64,000 nt of DNA from Kribbella monticola (GCF_003261635.1 NZ_QFXK01000033.1:310001-374000); one strand, 5' to 3'; numbered from the stretch's first letter, positions 24,538 to 32,192 are shown. Translations and numbers: made by a program. Notes: a model not told the origin generated them from the letters alone.

Positions 24538-25124
24538 TCATCGCCATCGATGCGGCCAGCCGCAACACCACCGAAGCCGAACATCTCTTCCACGAACTGC
24601 TCGGCCCGGCGCCCGGCCCGGTCATCGCCTCCACCCACACAATCTCAACCCCCAACCACCCCCACCTGGCCATCTCCCTAACCATCCCGGCCACCGGCTC
24701 TGCTGGTTTGGGGGTGGTTGATCGGGTGCGGGGGTGGTTGGGGGAGCGGGCGGTGGGGGCGGCGATCACGTGGAGTGGGGCCTCCGAGCCGGAGTTGTCG
24801 GGGCCGAGTCAGCTGGTTCGTGGCGCCTACGCGGCTGCGGTTGAGAGCGCGCTCGGGACGGCCGGACGCTTGGTGCGGTTTCCGGGCTCCGAGCACGTTC
24901 GCGGAGCGATGACGGCACTGCAATTGCGCGACCTCTGCGGCATCGACCACATCGAGGCTTTGGGCGGACTACCCGTCGACGACGACACCGTGATCGACAC
25001 GCTCGACTTCATCCGCCCGATCCGCCGCGACGGGCGCGTGGTCCTGCTCGTCCAGCCGGCCGCGGGCGGCGCACTGATTCCCTTCGAGGTCGAACACCAA
25101 CAGAAGTGCTGCGCCGATCACTGA
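24534..25124 (+). CDS. Unknown protein coupled to the PHP phosphoesterase
   Basis: The GTG at 24534 overlaps the PHP stop by 4 bp, giving 196 residues starting IIAIDAASRNTTEAEHLFHE. I do not recognise the family. It is alpha/beta-like, without signal or membrane helix, so probably cytoplasmic, unlike the exported PHP product. The end FEVEHQQKCCADH has a Cys-Cys pair and two His that might bind metal. The middle, about 24640-24780, switches from C-rich to G-rich on one strand and holds a large inverted repeat. The reading frame continues through it normally. Confidence 0.66.
   Translation: MIIAIDAASRNTTEAEHLFHELLGPAPGPVIASTHTISTPNHPHLAISLTIPATGSAGLGVVDRVRGWLGERAVGAAITWSGASEPELSGPSQLVRGAYAAAVESALGTAGRLVRFPGSEHVRGAMTALQLRDLCGIDHIEALGGLPVDDDTVIDTLDFIRPIRRDGRVVLLVQPAAGGALIPFEVEHQQKCCADH
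24649..24744. repeat. 15-bp inverted repeat with duplicated G-rich arm
   Basis: CCCCCAACCACCCCC (24649-24663) is exactly complementary to GGGGGTGGTTGGGGG (24730-24744). A second copy of the arm, GGGGGTGGTTG, lies at 24710-24720, so two alternative stems can form. The G-rich side also has repeated G-runs that could form a quadruplex. All of it is inside a coding sequence. Confidence 0.85.
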
Positions 25125-25200
25125 TTCCGTGGACCGCCAACACTGACTAACCACCACTGACAGTGCGTCTCAGGTGTGACGAGGCTTCCGGGGCAGCTGC

Positions 25201-27468
25201 TCAGACGGGTTGCTCAGTGCTGGCGGTCCGCTCTGCCCACCCGTCCGCCTCCCGGAGTACGGGTGGGAGTGGGCCGATGACGCCGAGGCGCTGGGTGCAG
25301 CGGGTCAGGGCGACGTAGAGATCGCGCAGGCCGCGCGGAGACTCCACCATGATGCCCTCCGGGTCGACGACCAGCACGGAGTCGAACTCGAGTCCCTTCG
25401 CGCCGGCCACGGTGAGCACGGTGATGTCAGGATGTTCCCCGATCGCCTCCTGGACGAGTTCGAGCCGCGACCGCGAGGTGATCACACCGACCTGGCCATG
25501 GTGCACCTCCTCGCGCGCCACCTTCCCGACGTACTGCGCCTGGTCGGTCGGCCCGACTTCTTCGTACCAAGGCCGGACGCCGGTCGACCGCACGGACTCC
25601 GGCGCCGTCGCCTCCGGGTCGACCTCGGCCAGCACGTGTGCGGCGAGGTCCATCACCTCGGCTGGGGTGCGGTAGTTGACCGTCAGTTCCGCCAGCCGCC
25701 AGCGATCTCCGAACGTCGGCGCGAGCGCCCGTCGCCAACTCGTCCCGCCACCGGCGGCGCCCGTCTGGGCGACATCGCCGACCAGCGTCATCGACCGCAG
25801 GGGGCATCGCCGTCCGATCGCGCGCCAGGCCATCGGCGACAACTCCTGCGCCTCGTCCACGATCACGTGCCCGTAGGTCCACCTGCGATCGGCCGCGGCC
25901 CGGTCGGCCAAGGTGCGATCGTCGTCGGCCTCGTACCGCTCGGCGAGTGCTTCGGCGTCGAGAATGTCCTTGGCCGACAGGACTTCCGCCTCGTCGTCAT
26001 CGTCGTAGTCGGTCGATCCGGAACCGCTCAGCACGTCCAGAGAGCCTTGTGCATAAGCGATTGCGCGGGCCCGCTCGGCCTTGCGACGGGCCAGGTCCTT
26101 GTCGTCCTCACCGAGCAGCTCGGCCGCCTCGTCGAGCAGCGGCACATCGGCGGGACTCCAGTCGTCGCCGTACCGGAGCAGGTGTTCGCGGTCGAGTTCG
26201 CTCAGCTGCGGTGCCGCCGACGCGAGCCGCTTCTCGTCGCCGAAGAGATCGACCAGCAGATCCTGCGGGCTGAGCATGGGCCAGAGCAGGTCGAGCAGCT
26301 TCCGGACCGCTGGCTCGGCGAGGATCTCCTTGCGGAGCTCGGCCAGGTCGTACTCGTCGAGCAGGTTCTCACCGTCGAGCGGATCGGTGCCGATCAGGTC
26401 GGCGTACTGCTGGGTGAGGTGGTCGACGATCTCGTTCAGGAAGAACGGCCGGGCCTGATTGTGGGTGGTCTGGCGAGCCCGTGCGCTGCCGCGCGCATCC
26501 TGGACGACGGCGGGATCCAGCCGCAGTACCGTCCGGTCGACCGTGACCTCGAGGGGTTCGTTCGGCAGCCACTGGCGATCCGCGACGGCCTTCCCTATCA
26601 CCTCGGCCATCACGGCCCGACCCTTCACCTCGGTGACCTCGGCGGGCTCGGGCCGGGTCGCGGTCAGGCCCGGGTACAACTCGGCGAGGGTGACCAGGCG
26701 AACACCGTCCTCGCCCAGCGACGGCAGCACCTGGCCGATGAACCTCAAGAACGTCGGATTCGGCCCGACGACGAGAATTCCGCGCTTTTCCAGTTGGGCC
26801 CGGTGGGTATACAGCAGAAATGCCGCGCGGTGCAATGCGATCGCGGTTTTGCCGGTCCCCGGACCGCCCTGGACGACCAGGATTCCGGCCAGGTCGGAGC
26901 GGATGATCCGGTCCTGGTCGGCCTGGATCGTCCGCACGATCGACTCCATCGTGCCGGTCCGTCGCGCGTTCAGCGCGCCCAGCAGGATCTGCTCGCCCAC
27001 GACGCCGCGGCCAGGCTGCGAAGCCCCGGCCGCCGACCGCGTGTAGTCGAGCTGCTCGTCCTGTACGTCGATCACTCGGCGCAGCCGGGTCTGGATGTGC
27101 CGGCGCCGGACGACTCCGTGGTTCTCGACCGCGGTGGCGATGTAGAACGGCCGGGCCGCGGGCGCGCGCCAGTCGGTGAGCAGCGGTTCGTAGTCCTCGT
27201 CGTGCAGGCTGAGCCGGCCGATGTGCAGGACCTCGCCGTCGGCATCATCGAGCCGGCCGAAGCAGAGACCCTCCTCGGCCGCGTTCAGCCGGGAGAGTCG
27301 GGCGTTCAGGTCGCGGACCCGGCCGTCGCGCTGGTGCAAGGCCTGCCGGTTCCGGGTGCCGGCGACCTGTTCGTCCGCCCGGCGGCGCTCGGTCAATGCC
27401 CGCTCGTGGTCGAGCGTCGCATAGAACGCCGTCAGGTGAACCTGTTCATCCTGGACCGGATTCAGCAA
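25201..27468 (-). CDS. helR: RNA polymerase-associated helicase-like ATPase (HelR/HelD family)
   Basis: 755 residues, superfamily-1 UvrD/HelD type. An N-terminal coiled coil (about 15-65) that enters the RNA polymerase secondary channel is followed by VVQGGPGTGKTAIALHRAAF (Walker A, about residue 200), VIVDEAQELSP (Walker B), GDVAQTG, VNYRTPAEVM, TVAGAKGLEFDSV and YVALTRCTQRL. HelD-type proteins free RNA polymerase; HelR members in actinobacteria also displace rifamycins. The acidic stretch STDYDDDDEAE fits the known acidic insertion. Start TTG at 27468 is set by AAGGGG 7 nt upstream; 27474 is an alternative. Divergent from a flavin reductase. Confidence 0.87.
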   Translation of the reverse strand: MLNPVQDEQVHLTAFYATLDHERALTERRRADEQVAGTRNRQALHQRDGRVRDLNARLSRLNAAEEGLCFGRLDDADGEVLHIGRLSLHDEDYEPLLTDWRAPAARPFYIATAVENHGVVRRRHIQTRLRRVIDVQDEQLDYTRSAAGASQPGRGVVGEQILLGALNARRTGTMESIVRTIQADQDRIIRSDLAGILVVQGGPGTGKTAIALHRAAFLLYTHRAQLEKRGILVVGPNPTFLRFIGQVLPSLGEDGVRLVTLAELYPGLTATRPEPAEVTEVKGRAVMAEVIGKAVADRQWLPNEPLEVTVDRTVLRLDPAVVQDARGSARARQTTHNQARPFFLNEIVDHLTQQYADLIGTDPLDGENLLDEYDLAELRKEILAEPAVRKLLDLLWPMLSPQDLLVDLFGDEKRLASAAPQLSELDREHLLRYGDDWSPADVPLLDEAAELLGEDDKDLARRKAERARAIAYAQGSLDVLSGSGSTDYDDDDEAEVLSAKDILDAEALAERYEADDDRTLADRAAADRRWTYGHVIVDEAQELSPMAWRAIGRRCPLRSMTLVGDVAQTGAAGGGTSWRRALAPTFGDRWRLAELTVNYRTPAEVMDLAAHVLAEVDPEATAPESVRSTGVRPWYEEVGPTDQAQYVGKVAREEVHHGQVGVITSRSRLELVQEAIGEHPDITVLTVAGAKGLEFDSVLVVDPEGIMVESPRGLRDLYVALTRCTQRLGVIGPLPPVLREADGWAERTASTEQPV

Positions 27469-27542
27469 TTCCAACCCCTTGTGATAAAATGCGTGCGCAG
27501 AAGCCCGGGAAATACTTGCGGGTGGATTCCTTGGTGGGCCAC

Positions 27543-27565
27543 AAATGCGAAAGTTTAACGCATTT
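27543..27565. promoter_or_regulatory. AT-rich 7-bp inverted repeat in the helR promoter region
   Basis: AAATGCG and CGCATTT flank AAAGTTTAA. It sits about 75 bp upstream of helR in a locally AT-rich stretch and may be a regulator site. No rifamycin-associated element could be recognised by eye. Confidence 0.5.
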
Positions 27566-27615
27566 CACCTTTGCTGGGCAGACCGCTGACGACCTCGCCG
27601 GTGCCCCGGGATTGA

Positions 27616-27633
27616 CCTCAAGTCTTGTTGAGG
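27616..27633. promoter_or_regulatory. SoxR-like box before the flavin reductase
   Basis: CCTCAAGTCTTGTTGAGG matches the enterobacterial SoxR box CCTCAAGTTAACTTGAGG at 14 of 18 positions, with both outer arms exact. It directly follows TTGACC (27613) and lies 17 bp before the start codon, inside the promoter spacer as MerR-type activators require. Confidence 0.72.
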
Positions 27634-27649
27634 TACTAGCGTCGCGAGC

Positions 27650-28183
27650 GTGACTGTCCATCCGCTCGTCGTGGCCGTGGTGGTGCGTTCGACCGAGCCC
27701 GGGCGGTTCGGGACGGTCGTGACCGCGTGGTTCGCACGGCAGGTGGAGCGCCGCGACGACTTCAAACTCGATCTGATCGACCTGGCGATGACCTCGCCGG
27801 AGTCGCTGCGGGAACGGATCGATGCCGCCGACGCGGCGGTGCTCGTGTGTCCGGAGTACAACCATTCCTTCCCCGGCGACCTCAAGTCCGCGATCGACTC
27901 CGTACGCCGCCCTTGGTACGCGAAGCCGGTCGCCTTCGTCGTGTACGGCGGTCGCTCGGGTGGTCTCCGCGCCGCCGAACAACTCCGCCTGGTCTTCGCC
28001 GAACTCCACGCAGTACCGATCCGCGAAACCCTCAGCTTCCACCAGACCCCGACCTGCTTCACCCCCGAAGGCGAGCCCTCCGAGCCCGGTACGACGGAGG
28101 CGGCCGCCACCTTGCTCGACCACCTCGCCTGGTGGGCCCGAGCGTTGCGGGACGCTCGCGCGAGTACGCCGTACCCGGGCTGA
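27650..28183 (+). CDS. NADPH-dependent FMN reductase family protein
   Basis: 177 residues with a flavodoxin-like fold: VVAVVVRSTEPGRFGTVVTAWF at the start, VLVCPEYNHSFPGDLKSAID in the middle (the PEYN motif of this family) and VVYGGRSGGLRAAEQLR for FMN binding. These cytoplasmic enzymes reduce FMN or quinones with NAD(P)H. A homologous type of gene belongs to the SoxR regulon of Streptomyces coelicolor, and a SoxR-like box lies in this promoter. The GTG is close to the box, so the message may have a very short leader. Confidence 0.88.
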   Translation: MTVHPLVVAVVVRSTEPGRFGTVVTAWFARQVERRDDFKLDLIDLAMTSPESLRERIDAADAAVLVCPEYNHSFPGDLKSAIDSVRRPWYAKPVAFVVYGGRSGGLRAAEQLRLVFAELHAVPIRETLSFHQTPTCFTPEGEPSEPGTTEAAATLLDHLAWWARALRDARASTPYPG

Positions 28184-28199
28184 ACCTTCGATCGAAGGT
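28184..28199. promoter_or_regulatory. 16-bp perfect palindrome before the LLM oxidoreductase
   Basis: ACCTTCGATCGAAGGT has no spacer, so it is a better protein-binding site than a hairpin. It begins directly after the stop of the flavin reductase and lies about 60 bp before the LLM gene. Confidence 0.72.
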
Positions 28200-28261
28200 G
28201 AGTGCCCGGTGGAATAGGTGGCGGTGGGCGCGGGTTGGCTTTGAACGTGAGCCCTGAACCG

Positions 28262-29266
28262 ATGCCCCTGTCCGTGCTCGATCTTTCGCCGGTGCCAACC
28301 GGGACTCGACCGTCTCAGGCGCTGCACGAGACCTTGGAGCTCGCTCGTACGGCAGAAGCCGCCGGTTATCACCGCTTCTGGCTCGCCGAGCACCACAACA
28401 TCCCGAGCGTGGTGAGCTCGAGCCCCGAGGTGATGATCGCGGCAGTCGCCGCCGCCACCTCGACCATCCGCGTCGGCTCCGGCGGCATCATGTTGCCGAA
28501 CCACTCCCCGCTCAAGGTCGCCGAGTGGTTCCGCGTCCTCGGCGGTCTCTACCCCGACCGGATCGACCTCGGCCTCGGCCGCGCGCCCGGCACCGACCAG
28601 CGCACCGCGCTCGCCTTGCGGCGCAGCCGTGAGGCGCTCAGCGCCGACGACTTCCCGGAGCAGTACGCCGAGCTTCGTGGGTACGCCGAGGGCTTCCCGG
28701 CCGGCCACCCGTTCGCGCCGATCTCCGCGCAACCCGCGGACGTACCGTTGCCGCCGGTGTGGATCCTCGGTTCCAGCACGTACGGCGGTCAGGCGGCTGC
28801 CGCCCTCGGGACCGGGTTCGCCTACGCGGGCCACTTCGGCACCCTGGACCCGGCCGACGTCATGACGACGTACCGCAGGCTCTTCCAGCCGTCGCCTCAG
28901 CAGGCGGAGCCGCACGCGATCCTCGCGCTTGCCGCGATCGTGGCCGAGACCGAGGAGCGCGCCCAGGAACTCGCCCTTGCGAACGCCTTGTCGATGCTCC
29001 GCCTCCGCTCCGGCCGCCCGGGCCCACTGCCGTCGCCCGAAGAAGCCGCGGCCTACCCATGGTCCGAAGGCGAACGCGCCGCCGTCGAAGAATGGACCGG
29101 CCTGGTCTCGGTCGGCACCCCCGACCAGGTCGCCGCCGACCTCGCCCGGCGCGCGAACGCCGCCGGCGCCGACGAACTCATCATCACCACTTCCATCCAC
29201 AACCCCACCGAACGCCGCCATTCCTACACCCTCCTCGCCAACGCCTGGGGCCTCAAACCCCGCTGA
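28262..29266 (+). CDS. LLM class flavin-dependent oxidoreductase
   Basis: About 334 residues, a luciferase-like TIM barrel: SVLDLSPVPTG, FWLAEHHNIP, RVGSGGIMLPNHSPLKVAEWF, YPDRIDLGLGRAPGTD and VWILGSSTYGGQAAAALG, the set of the single-component bacterial luciferase-like (MsnO8-type) group. Such enzymes use reduced FMN, so the FMN reductase gene 79 bp upstream is a natural partner. Start ATG at 28262; a GTG at 28247 is possible, neither with a clear ribosome site. Substrate unknown. Confidence 0.9.
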   Translation: MPLSVLDLSPVPTGTRPSQALHETLELARTAEAAGYHRFWLAEHHNIPSVVSSSPEVMIAAVAAATSTIRVGSGGIMLPNHSPLKVAEWFRVLGGLYPDRIDLGLGRAPGTDQRTALALRRSREALSADDFPEQYAELRGYAEGFPAGHPFAPISAQPADVPLPPVWILGSSTYGGQAAAALGTGFAYAGHFGTLDPADVMTTYRRLFQPSPQQAEPHAILALAAIVAETEERAQELALANALSMLRLRSGRPGPLPSPEEAAAYPWSEGERAAVEEWTGLVSVGTPDQVAADLARRANAAGADELIITTSIHNPTERRHSYTLLANAWGLKPR

Positions 29267-29335
29267 CTCTCCGCCCTCCGGTTGCAGTAACGACCTGCAG
29301 AGGAGCCTCTCGCCGGGGAAGGTATCCGTTCGTGG

Positions 29336-29851
29336 TCAGGCGGGGCCGGGGTTTTCCACAGGGGTGCCTCGGAGGTGTTCGAAGATCAGGCTGGTTTCGG
29401 CGTGGATGACGGCCGGGTCCGCGGTGAGGTGGTCGAGGACGAAGTCGCGGAGGGCGTCGGGGGAGGCCGCGGCGACGTGGAGCAGATAGTCGTTCGCGCC
29501 GCTCACGTGGTACAGGGCCAGGACGCCGGGTAGGCGCGGCGCCTTCGCGCGGAAGCGGTCAATCTCATCACGCGAGTGCGCGCCGATGCGGATCGCGACC
29601 ATCGCCTGCAGCGGCAGCCCGAGTGCGCCGAGATTCACATCGGCGTGGAAGCCACGGATGACGCCGCGATCGCGGAGCGCGCGGACCCGGGTCAGGCAGG
29701 TCGACGGTGCGATCCCGGTCGCCTCGGCCAGTGCGTTGTTCGGCATCCGCCCGTCGGCGGTCAGCAGCCGGACCAGCTCCTGATCGACCTCGTCGAGCGC
29801 TGCCGGTAGCGGCCGCGGGGCCGGTCCGGGCGTCCGGCGATCCTTCGGCAT
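29336..29851 (-). CDS. Lrp/AsnC family transcriptional regulator
   Basis: 171 residues. The HTH is NNALAEATGIAPSTCLTRVRAL within an AsnC-type domain (about 20-70), and the RAM ligand domain follows (AMVAIRIGAHSRDEIDRF, VSGANDYLLHVAAAS). An extra Pro/Arg-rich leader of about 18 residues precedes it. It is divergent from a PLP gamma-lyase gene, the classic arrangement in which an Lrp protein senses an amino acid and induces its catabolic enzyme. Likely ligand: methionine, cysteine or homocysteine (inference). Confidence 0.92.
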   Translation of the reverse strand: MPKDRRTPGPAPRPLPAALDEVDQELVRLLTADGRMPNNALAEATGIAPSTCLTRVRALRDRGVIRGFHADVNLGALGLPLQAMVAIRIGAHSRDEIDRFRAKAPRLPGVLALYHVSGANDYLLHVAAASPDALRDFVLDHLTADPAVIHAETSLIFEHLRGTPVENPGPA

Positions 29852-29888
29852 ATGCCCACTCTAAGACCCATGCACAGAATCCACAGCG

Positions 29889-29909
29889 TGTGGACAAGCC
29901 TGTGGACGA
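29889..29909 (-). promoter_or_regulatory. DnaA-box pair in the lrp/gamma-lyase intergenic region
   Basis: TGTGGACAA (29889-29897; TTGTCCACA on the minus strand) is a perfect actinobacterial DnaA box. TGTGGACGA at 29901-29909, in the same orientation with 12-bp phasing, has one mismatch. Further perfect boxes lie inside the next gene at 30342, 30515 and 30812. Confidence 0.65.
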
Positions 29910-29975
29910 ATTTTCTTCGGAACTATTGCGGTGATTCAGCACAAGATTCCATCCTCGTGCCACCGAGGAGGACTG

Positions 29976-31127
29976 ATGACCCGACTGGACACCCGTTCCG
30001 TGCACGCCGGCCGCGACGACCTGACCGCACTGGGCGTGCACGTCCCGCCGATCGACCTGTCCACGACCTACCCGCTTCCGGGCGTCGAGGCCGGTGGCGC
30101 GTCGTACGACGACCTGGCGCTCGGCAACGGCCCCGACGGTGGCAGCCTCGTCTACCAGCGCCTGTGGAACCCGAACGTCGACCGCCTGGAGCGAGCACTG
30201 GCCGAGCTCGAGCACTGCGACGGCGCGGTCGCCTTCGGCAGTGGCATGGCTGCGCTCACCGCATGCCTGCTCGCCACCGTCGCGGCCGGCAAACCGCACG
30301 TGGTCGCTGTGCGCCCCTTGTACGGCGGCTCGGACCACTTGTTGTCCACAGGCCTGCTCGGTACGTCGGTCAGCTGGGCGACCCCGAGTGGTGTCGCCGA
30401 CGCGATCCGGCCGGACACCGGTTTGGTGCTCGTGGAAACGCCGGCCAACCCGACCGTGGAGCTTGTGGATATCGCCCAGGTGGCTCGCCAGGCCGGCCCT
30501 GAGATTCCGGTACTTGTGGACAACACCTTCGCGACGCCGGTACTGCAGCAGCCGGTGGAGCACGGCGCGACCCTGGTGTTGCACTCGGCAACGAAGTACC
30601 TGGGCGGTCATGGCGATGTGATGGGCGGACTCGTCGCCGGGAAGACCGAGTGGGTCGCGCGACTTCGGCAGGTGCGTGCGGTGACCGGTGGCCTGCTGCA
30701 CCCGCTGGCGGCGTACGAGCTGCACAGGGGGCTGCAGACCTTGCCGGTTCGCGTGCGGGCGCAGCAGTCGGTGGCGTCCAAGGTTGCCGGTTGGCTGTGT
30801 GATCACCCGGCTGTGGACAAGGTGTTCTACCCGGGTCTGCCCGAGTGCGACCCAATGGGACTGGTCGGACGGCAGCAGGCCGGGCCGGGCGCAGTACTGG
30901 CGTTCACCACGAAGGAAGCGGCGCGGGTGGCGGCGTCGCTGCGGTTGATCACCCATGCGGTGTCGCTGGGTGGGGTGGACACGCTGATCCAGCACCCGGC
31001 TGGGCTGACGCATCGGCTCGTAGCGCCCGAGGCCCGGCCGGATCAGAACCTGCTGCGCCTCAGCGTCGGCCTGGAAGACGCGGAAGACCTGATCACCGAC
31101 CTGGCCCAGGCACTGGACACCCCGTAG
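29976..31127 (+). CDS. PLP-dependent trans-sulfuration family enzyme (gamma-lyase-like)
   Basis: 383 residues of the Cys/Met metabolism PLP family. The PLP lysine is Lys207 in [32 protein letters not shown] and [13 protein letters not shown] are the other cofactor motifs. It may be methionine gamma-lyase, cystathionine gamma-lyase or a relative; the family alone does not decide. Regulation by the divergent Lrp-type gene favours a catabolic lyase. The ATG has GAGGAGG 4 nt upstream. It contains three perfect DnaA 9-mers, one needing the rare Thr codon ACA. Confidence 0.88.
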   Translation: MTRLDTRSVHAGRDDLTALGVHVPPIDLSTTYPLPGVEAGGASYDDLALGNGPDGGSLVYQRLWNPNVDRLERALAELEHCDGAVAFGSGMAALTACLLATVAAGKPHVVAVRPLYGGSDHLLSTGLLGTSVSWATPSGVADAIRPDTGLVLVETPANPTVELVDIAQVARQAGPEIPVLVDNTFATPVLQQPVEHGATLVLHSATKYLGGHGDVMGGLVAGKTEWVARLRQVRAVTGGLLHPLAAYELHRGLQTLPVRVRAQQSVASKVAGWLCDHPAVDKVFYPGLPECDPMGLVGRQQAGPGAVLAFTTKEAARVAASLRLITHAVSLGGVDTLIQHPAGLTHRLVAPEARPDQNLLRLSVGLEDAEDLITDLAQALDTP

Positions 31128-31133
31128 TACCGG

Positions 31134-31709
31134 TCAGCTCACAGGCACCGGCGCAGTGAGCACCTTGTCGACGATGCCGTACTCGAGTGCCTGGTCGGCG
31201 GTGAACCAGCGGTCGCGGTCGAAGTCGGTCTCGATCCGGTCCAACGGCTGGCCGGTGCGTTCGCTGATCAGCTTGGCGAGGTTCTGCCGGGCCAGGATCG
31301 CCTGTTCGGCCTGGATCTTGATGTCGGTCGCGGTACCGCCCATGCCGCCGGTCGGCTGGTGCATCATGATCCGCGCGTGCGGCAGGGAGAAGCGCTTGCC
31401 GGGGGCGCCGCAGGTCAGCAGCACCTGGCCCATCGACGCGACCAGACCCATCGCGTACGTCGCCACGTCGTTGCTGATGAAGCTCATCGTGTCGTAGATC
31501 GCCAGCCCGGCCGAGACCGAGCCGCCCGGCGAGTTGATGTAGAGCGAGATGTCCGCCTTCGGGTCCTCGGCGTTCAGCAGCAGGAGCTGGGCGCAGAGGG
31601 CGTTCGCGTTCTCGTCCTTGATCTCGTCGCCGAGCACGAGGATCCGCTGCCAGAGCAGCCGCTGGTAGATGTGGTTGTCGAGGGCATTCGGAAGGTTCGT
31701 CTCGCTCAT
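31134..31709 (-). CDS. clpP: ATP-dependent Clp protease proteolytic subunit
   Basis: 191 residues. The triad is Ser92 in GLVASMGQ, His117 in RIMMHQPTGG and Asp162 in RIETDFDRDRW. INSPGGSVSAG is the oxyanion region. The start MSETNLPN is chosen over upstream in-frame residues. Unlike the main actinobacterial clpP1-clpP2 operon with clpX next to it, this copy stands alone and is divergent from a PopR/ClgR-like regulator, matching the secondary clpP3-type system of Streptomyces. It forms a barrel protease with a Clp ATPase encoded elsewhere and possibly with another ClpP. Confidence 0.93.
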   Translation of the reverse strand: MSETNLPNALDNHIYQRLLWQRILVLGDEIKDENANALCAQLLLLNAEDPKADISLYINSPGGSVSAGLAIYDTMSFISNDVATYAMGLVASMGQVLLTCGAPGKRFSLPHARIMMHQPTGGMGGTATDIKIQAEQAILARQNLAKLISERTGQPLDRIETDFDRDRWFTADQALEYGIVDKVLTAPVPVS

Positions 31710-31750
31710 ACTCTCCAGCGTGGCCTCGGCGGGCGCGGGAGTCGCGGGAA

Positions 31751-31780
31751 TCTGCCCGTGGCAGATCTGCCCACCGCAGA
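31751..31780. promoter_or_regulatory. Tandem PopR boxes between clpP and popR
   Basis: Box 1 is TCTGCC-CGT-GGCAGA (31751-31765), an exact match to the TCTGCC-N3-GGCAGA site described for Streptomyces PopR. Box 2, TCTGCC-CAC-CGCAGA (31766-31780), abuts it and has one mismatch. They lie 41 bp from the clpP start and 52 bp from the popR start, well placed to control both. Confidence 0.88.
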
Positions 31781-31832
31781 CCTGCCGGGGATGGCACACT
31801 CGGTACAGGACCAGAGACCAGGAGGGCCAGAC

Positions 31833-32192
31833 GTGTTGCTACGCCAGGTGATCGGGAACGTCTTCCGCCGGCTGCGGCGCGAGCGGGGGATCACCCTGCG
31901 CGAGCTCGCCGAGCAGGCCCAGGTGTCGGTGCCGTACCTCTCCGAGATCGAGCGCGGCCGCAAGGAGCCTTCGTCGGAGATCCTGGCGGCCATCTGCCGG
32001 GCGCTGGACCTGGAGCTGGCCGACCTGCTGCACGAGGTCCAGTACGACCTGGCCACGGTCGCCCGTACTGCGCTGCCGATTCGCTTGCAGACCGCGGCGA
32101 TCCAGGTGCGCGAGTCGGAGTCGGTCCGCGTCTCCTCGTCCGTGTCGAACTCGTACTCCACCACCGCGCAGGCGTTCGCACTGGTCGCCTAG
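31833..32192 (+). CDS. popR: PopR/ClgR-like HTH activator of clpP
   Basis: 119 residues. An XRE-type HTH (about 14-70: LRRERGITLRELAEQAQVSV, YLSEIERGRKEPS) is followed by a Ser-rich segment and the C-terminus TAQAFALVA. In Streptomyces, PopR and ClgR activate clp genes and are themselves degraded by ClpP, which needs terminal Ala residues; the FALVA end resembles an ssrA-type degron. The GTG start has GGAGGG 6 nt upstream. With the PopR boxes upstream this forms a self-limiting circuit. The symbol is by analogy. Confidence 0.87.
   Translation: MLLRQVIGNVFRRLRRERGITLRELAEQAQVSVPYLSEIERGRKEPSSEILAAICRALDLELADLLHEVQYDLATVARTALPIRLQTAAIQVRESESVRVSSSVSNSYSTTAQAFALVA

Noticed and set aside
25210-27558. 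782-residue plus-strand open frame antisense to helR
   Set aside because: Arg/Gly/Val-rich shadow with no recognisable motif, while helR on the other strand has all helicase motifs.
27475-27615. Rifamycin-associated element before helR
   Set aside because: I looked for a G/C-rich inverted repeat of the known type and saw only an AT-rich dyad. A profile scan would be decisive.
27446-29221. 591-residue minus-strand open frame
   Set aside because: Shadow of the FMN reductase and LLM genes; low-complexity composition and no domain.
29889-30820. Chromosomal replication origin
   Set aside because: DnaA boxes are present, but dnaA, dnaN, gyrB and an AT-rich unwinding region are all absent.
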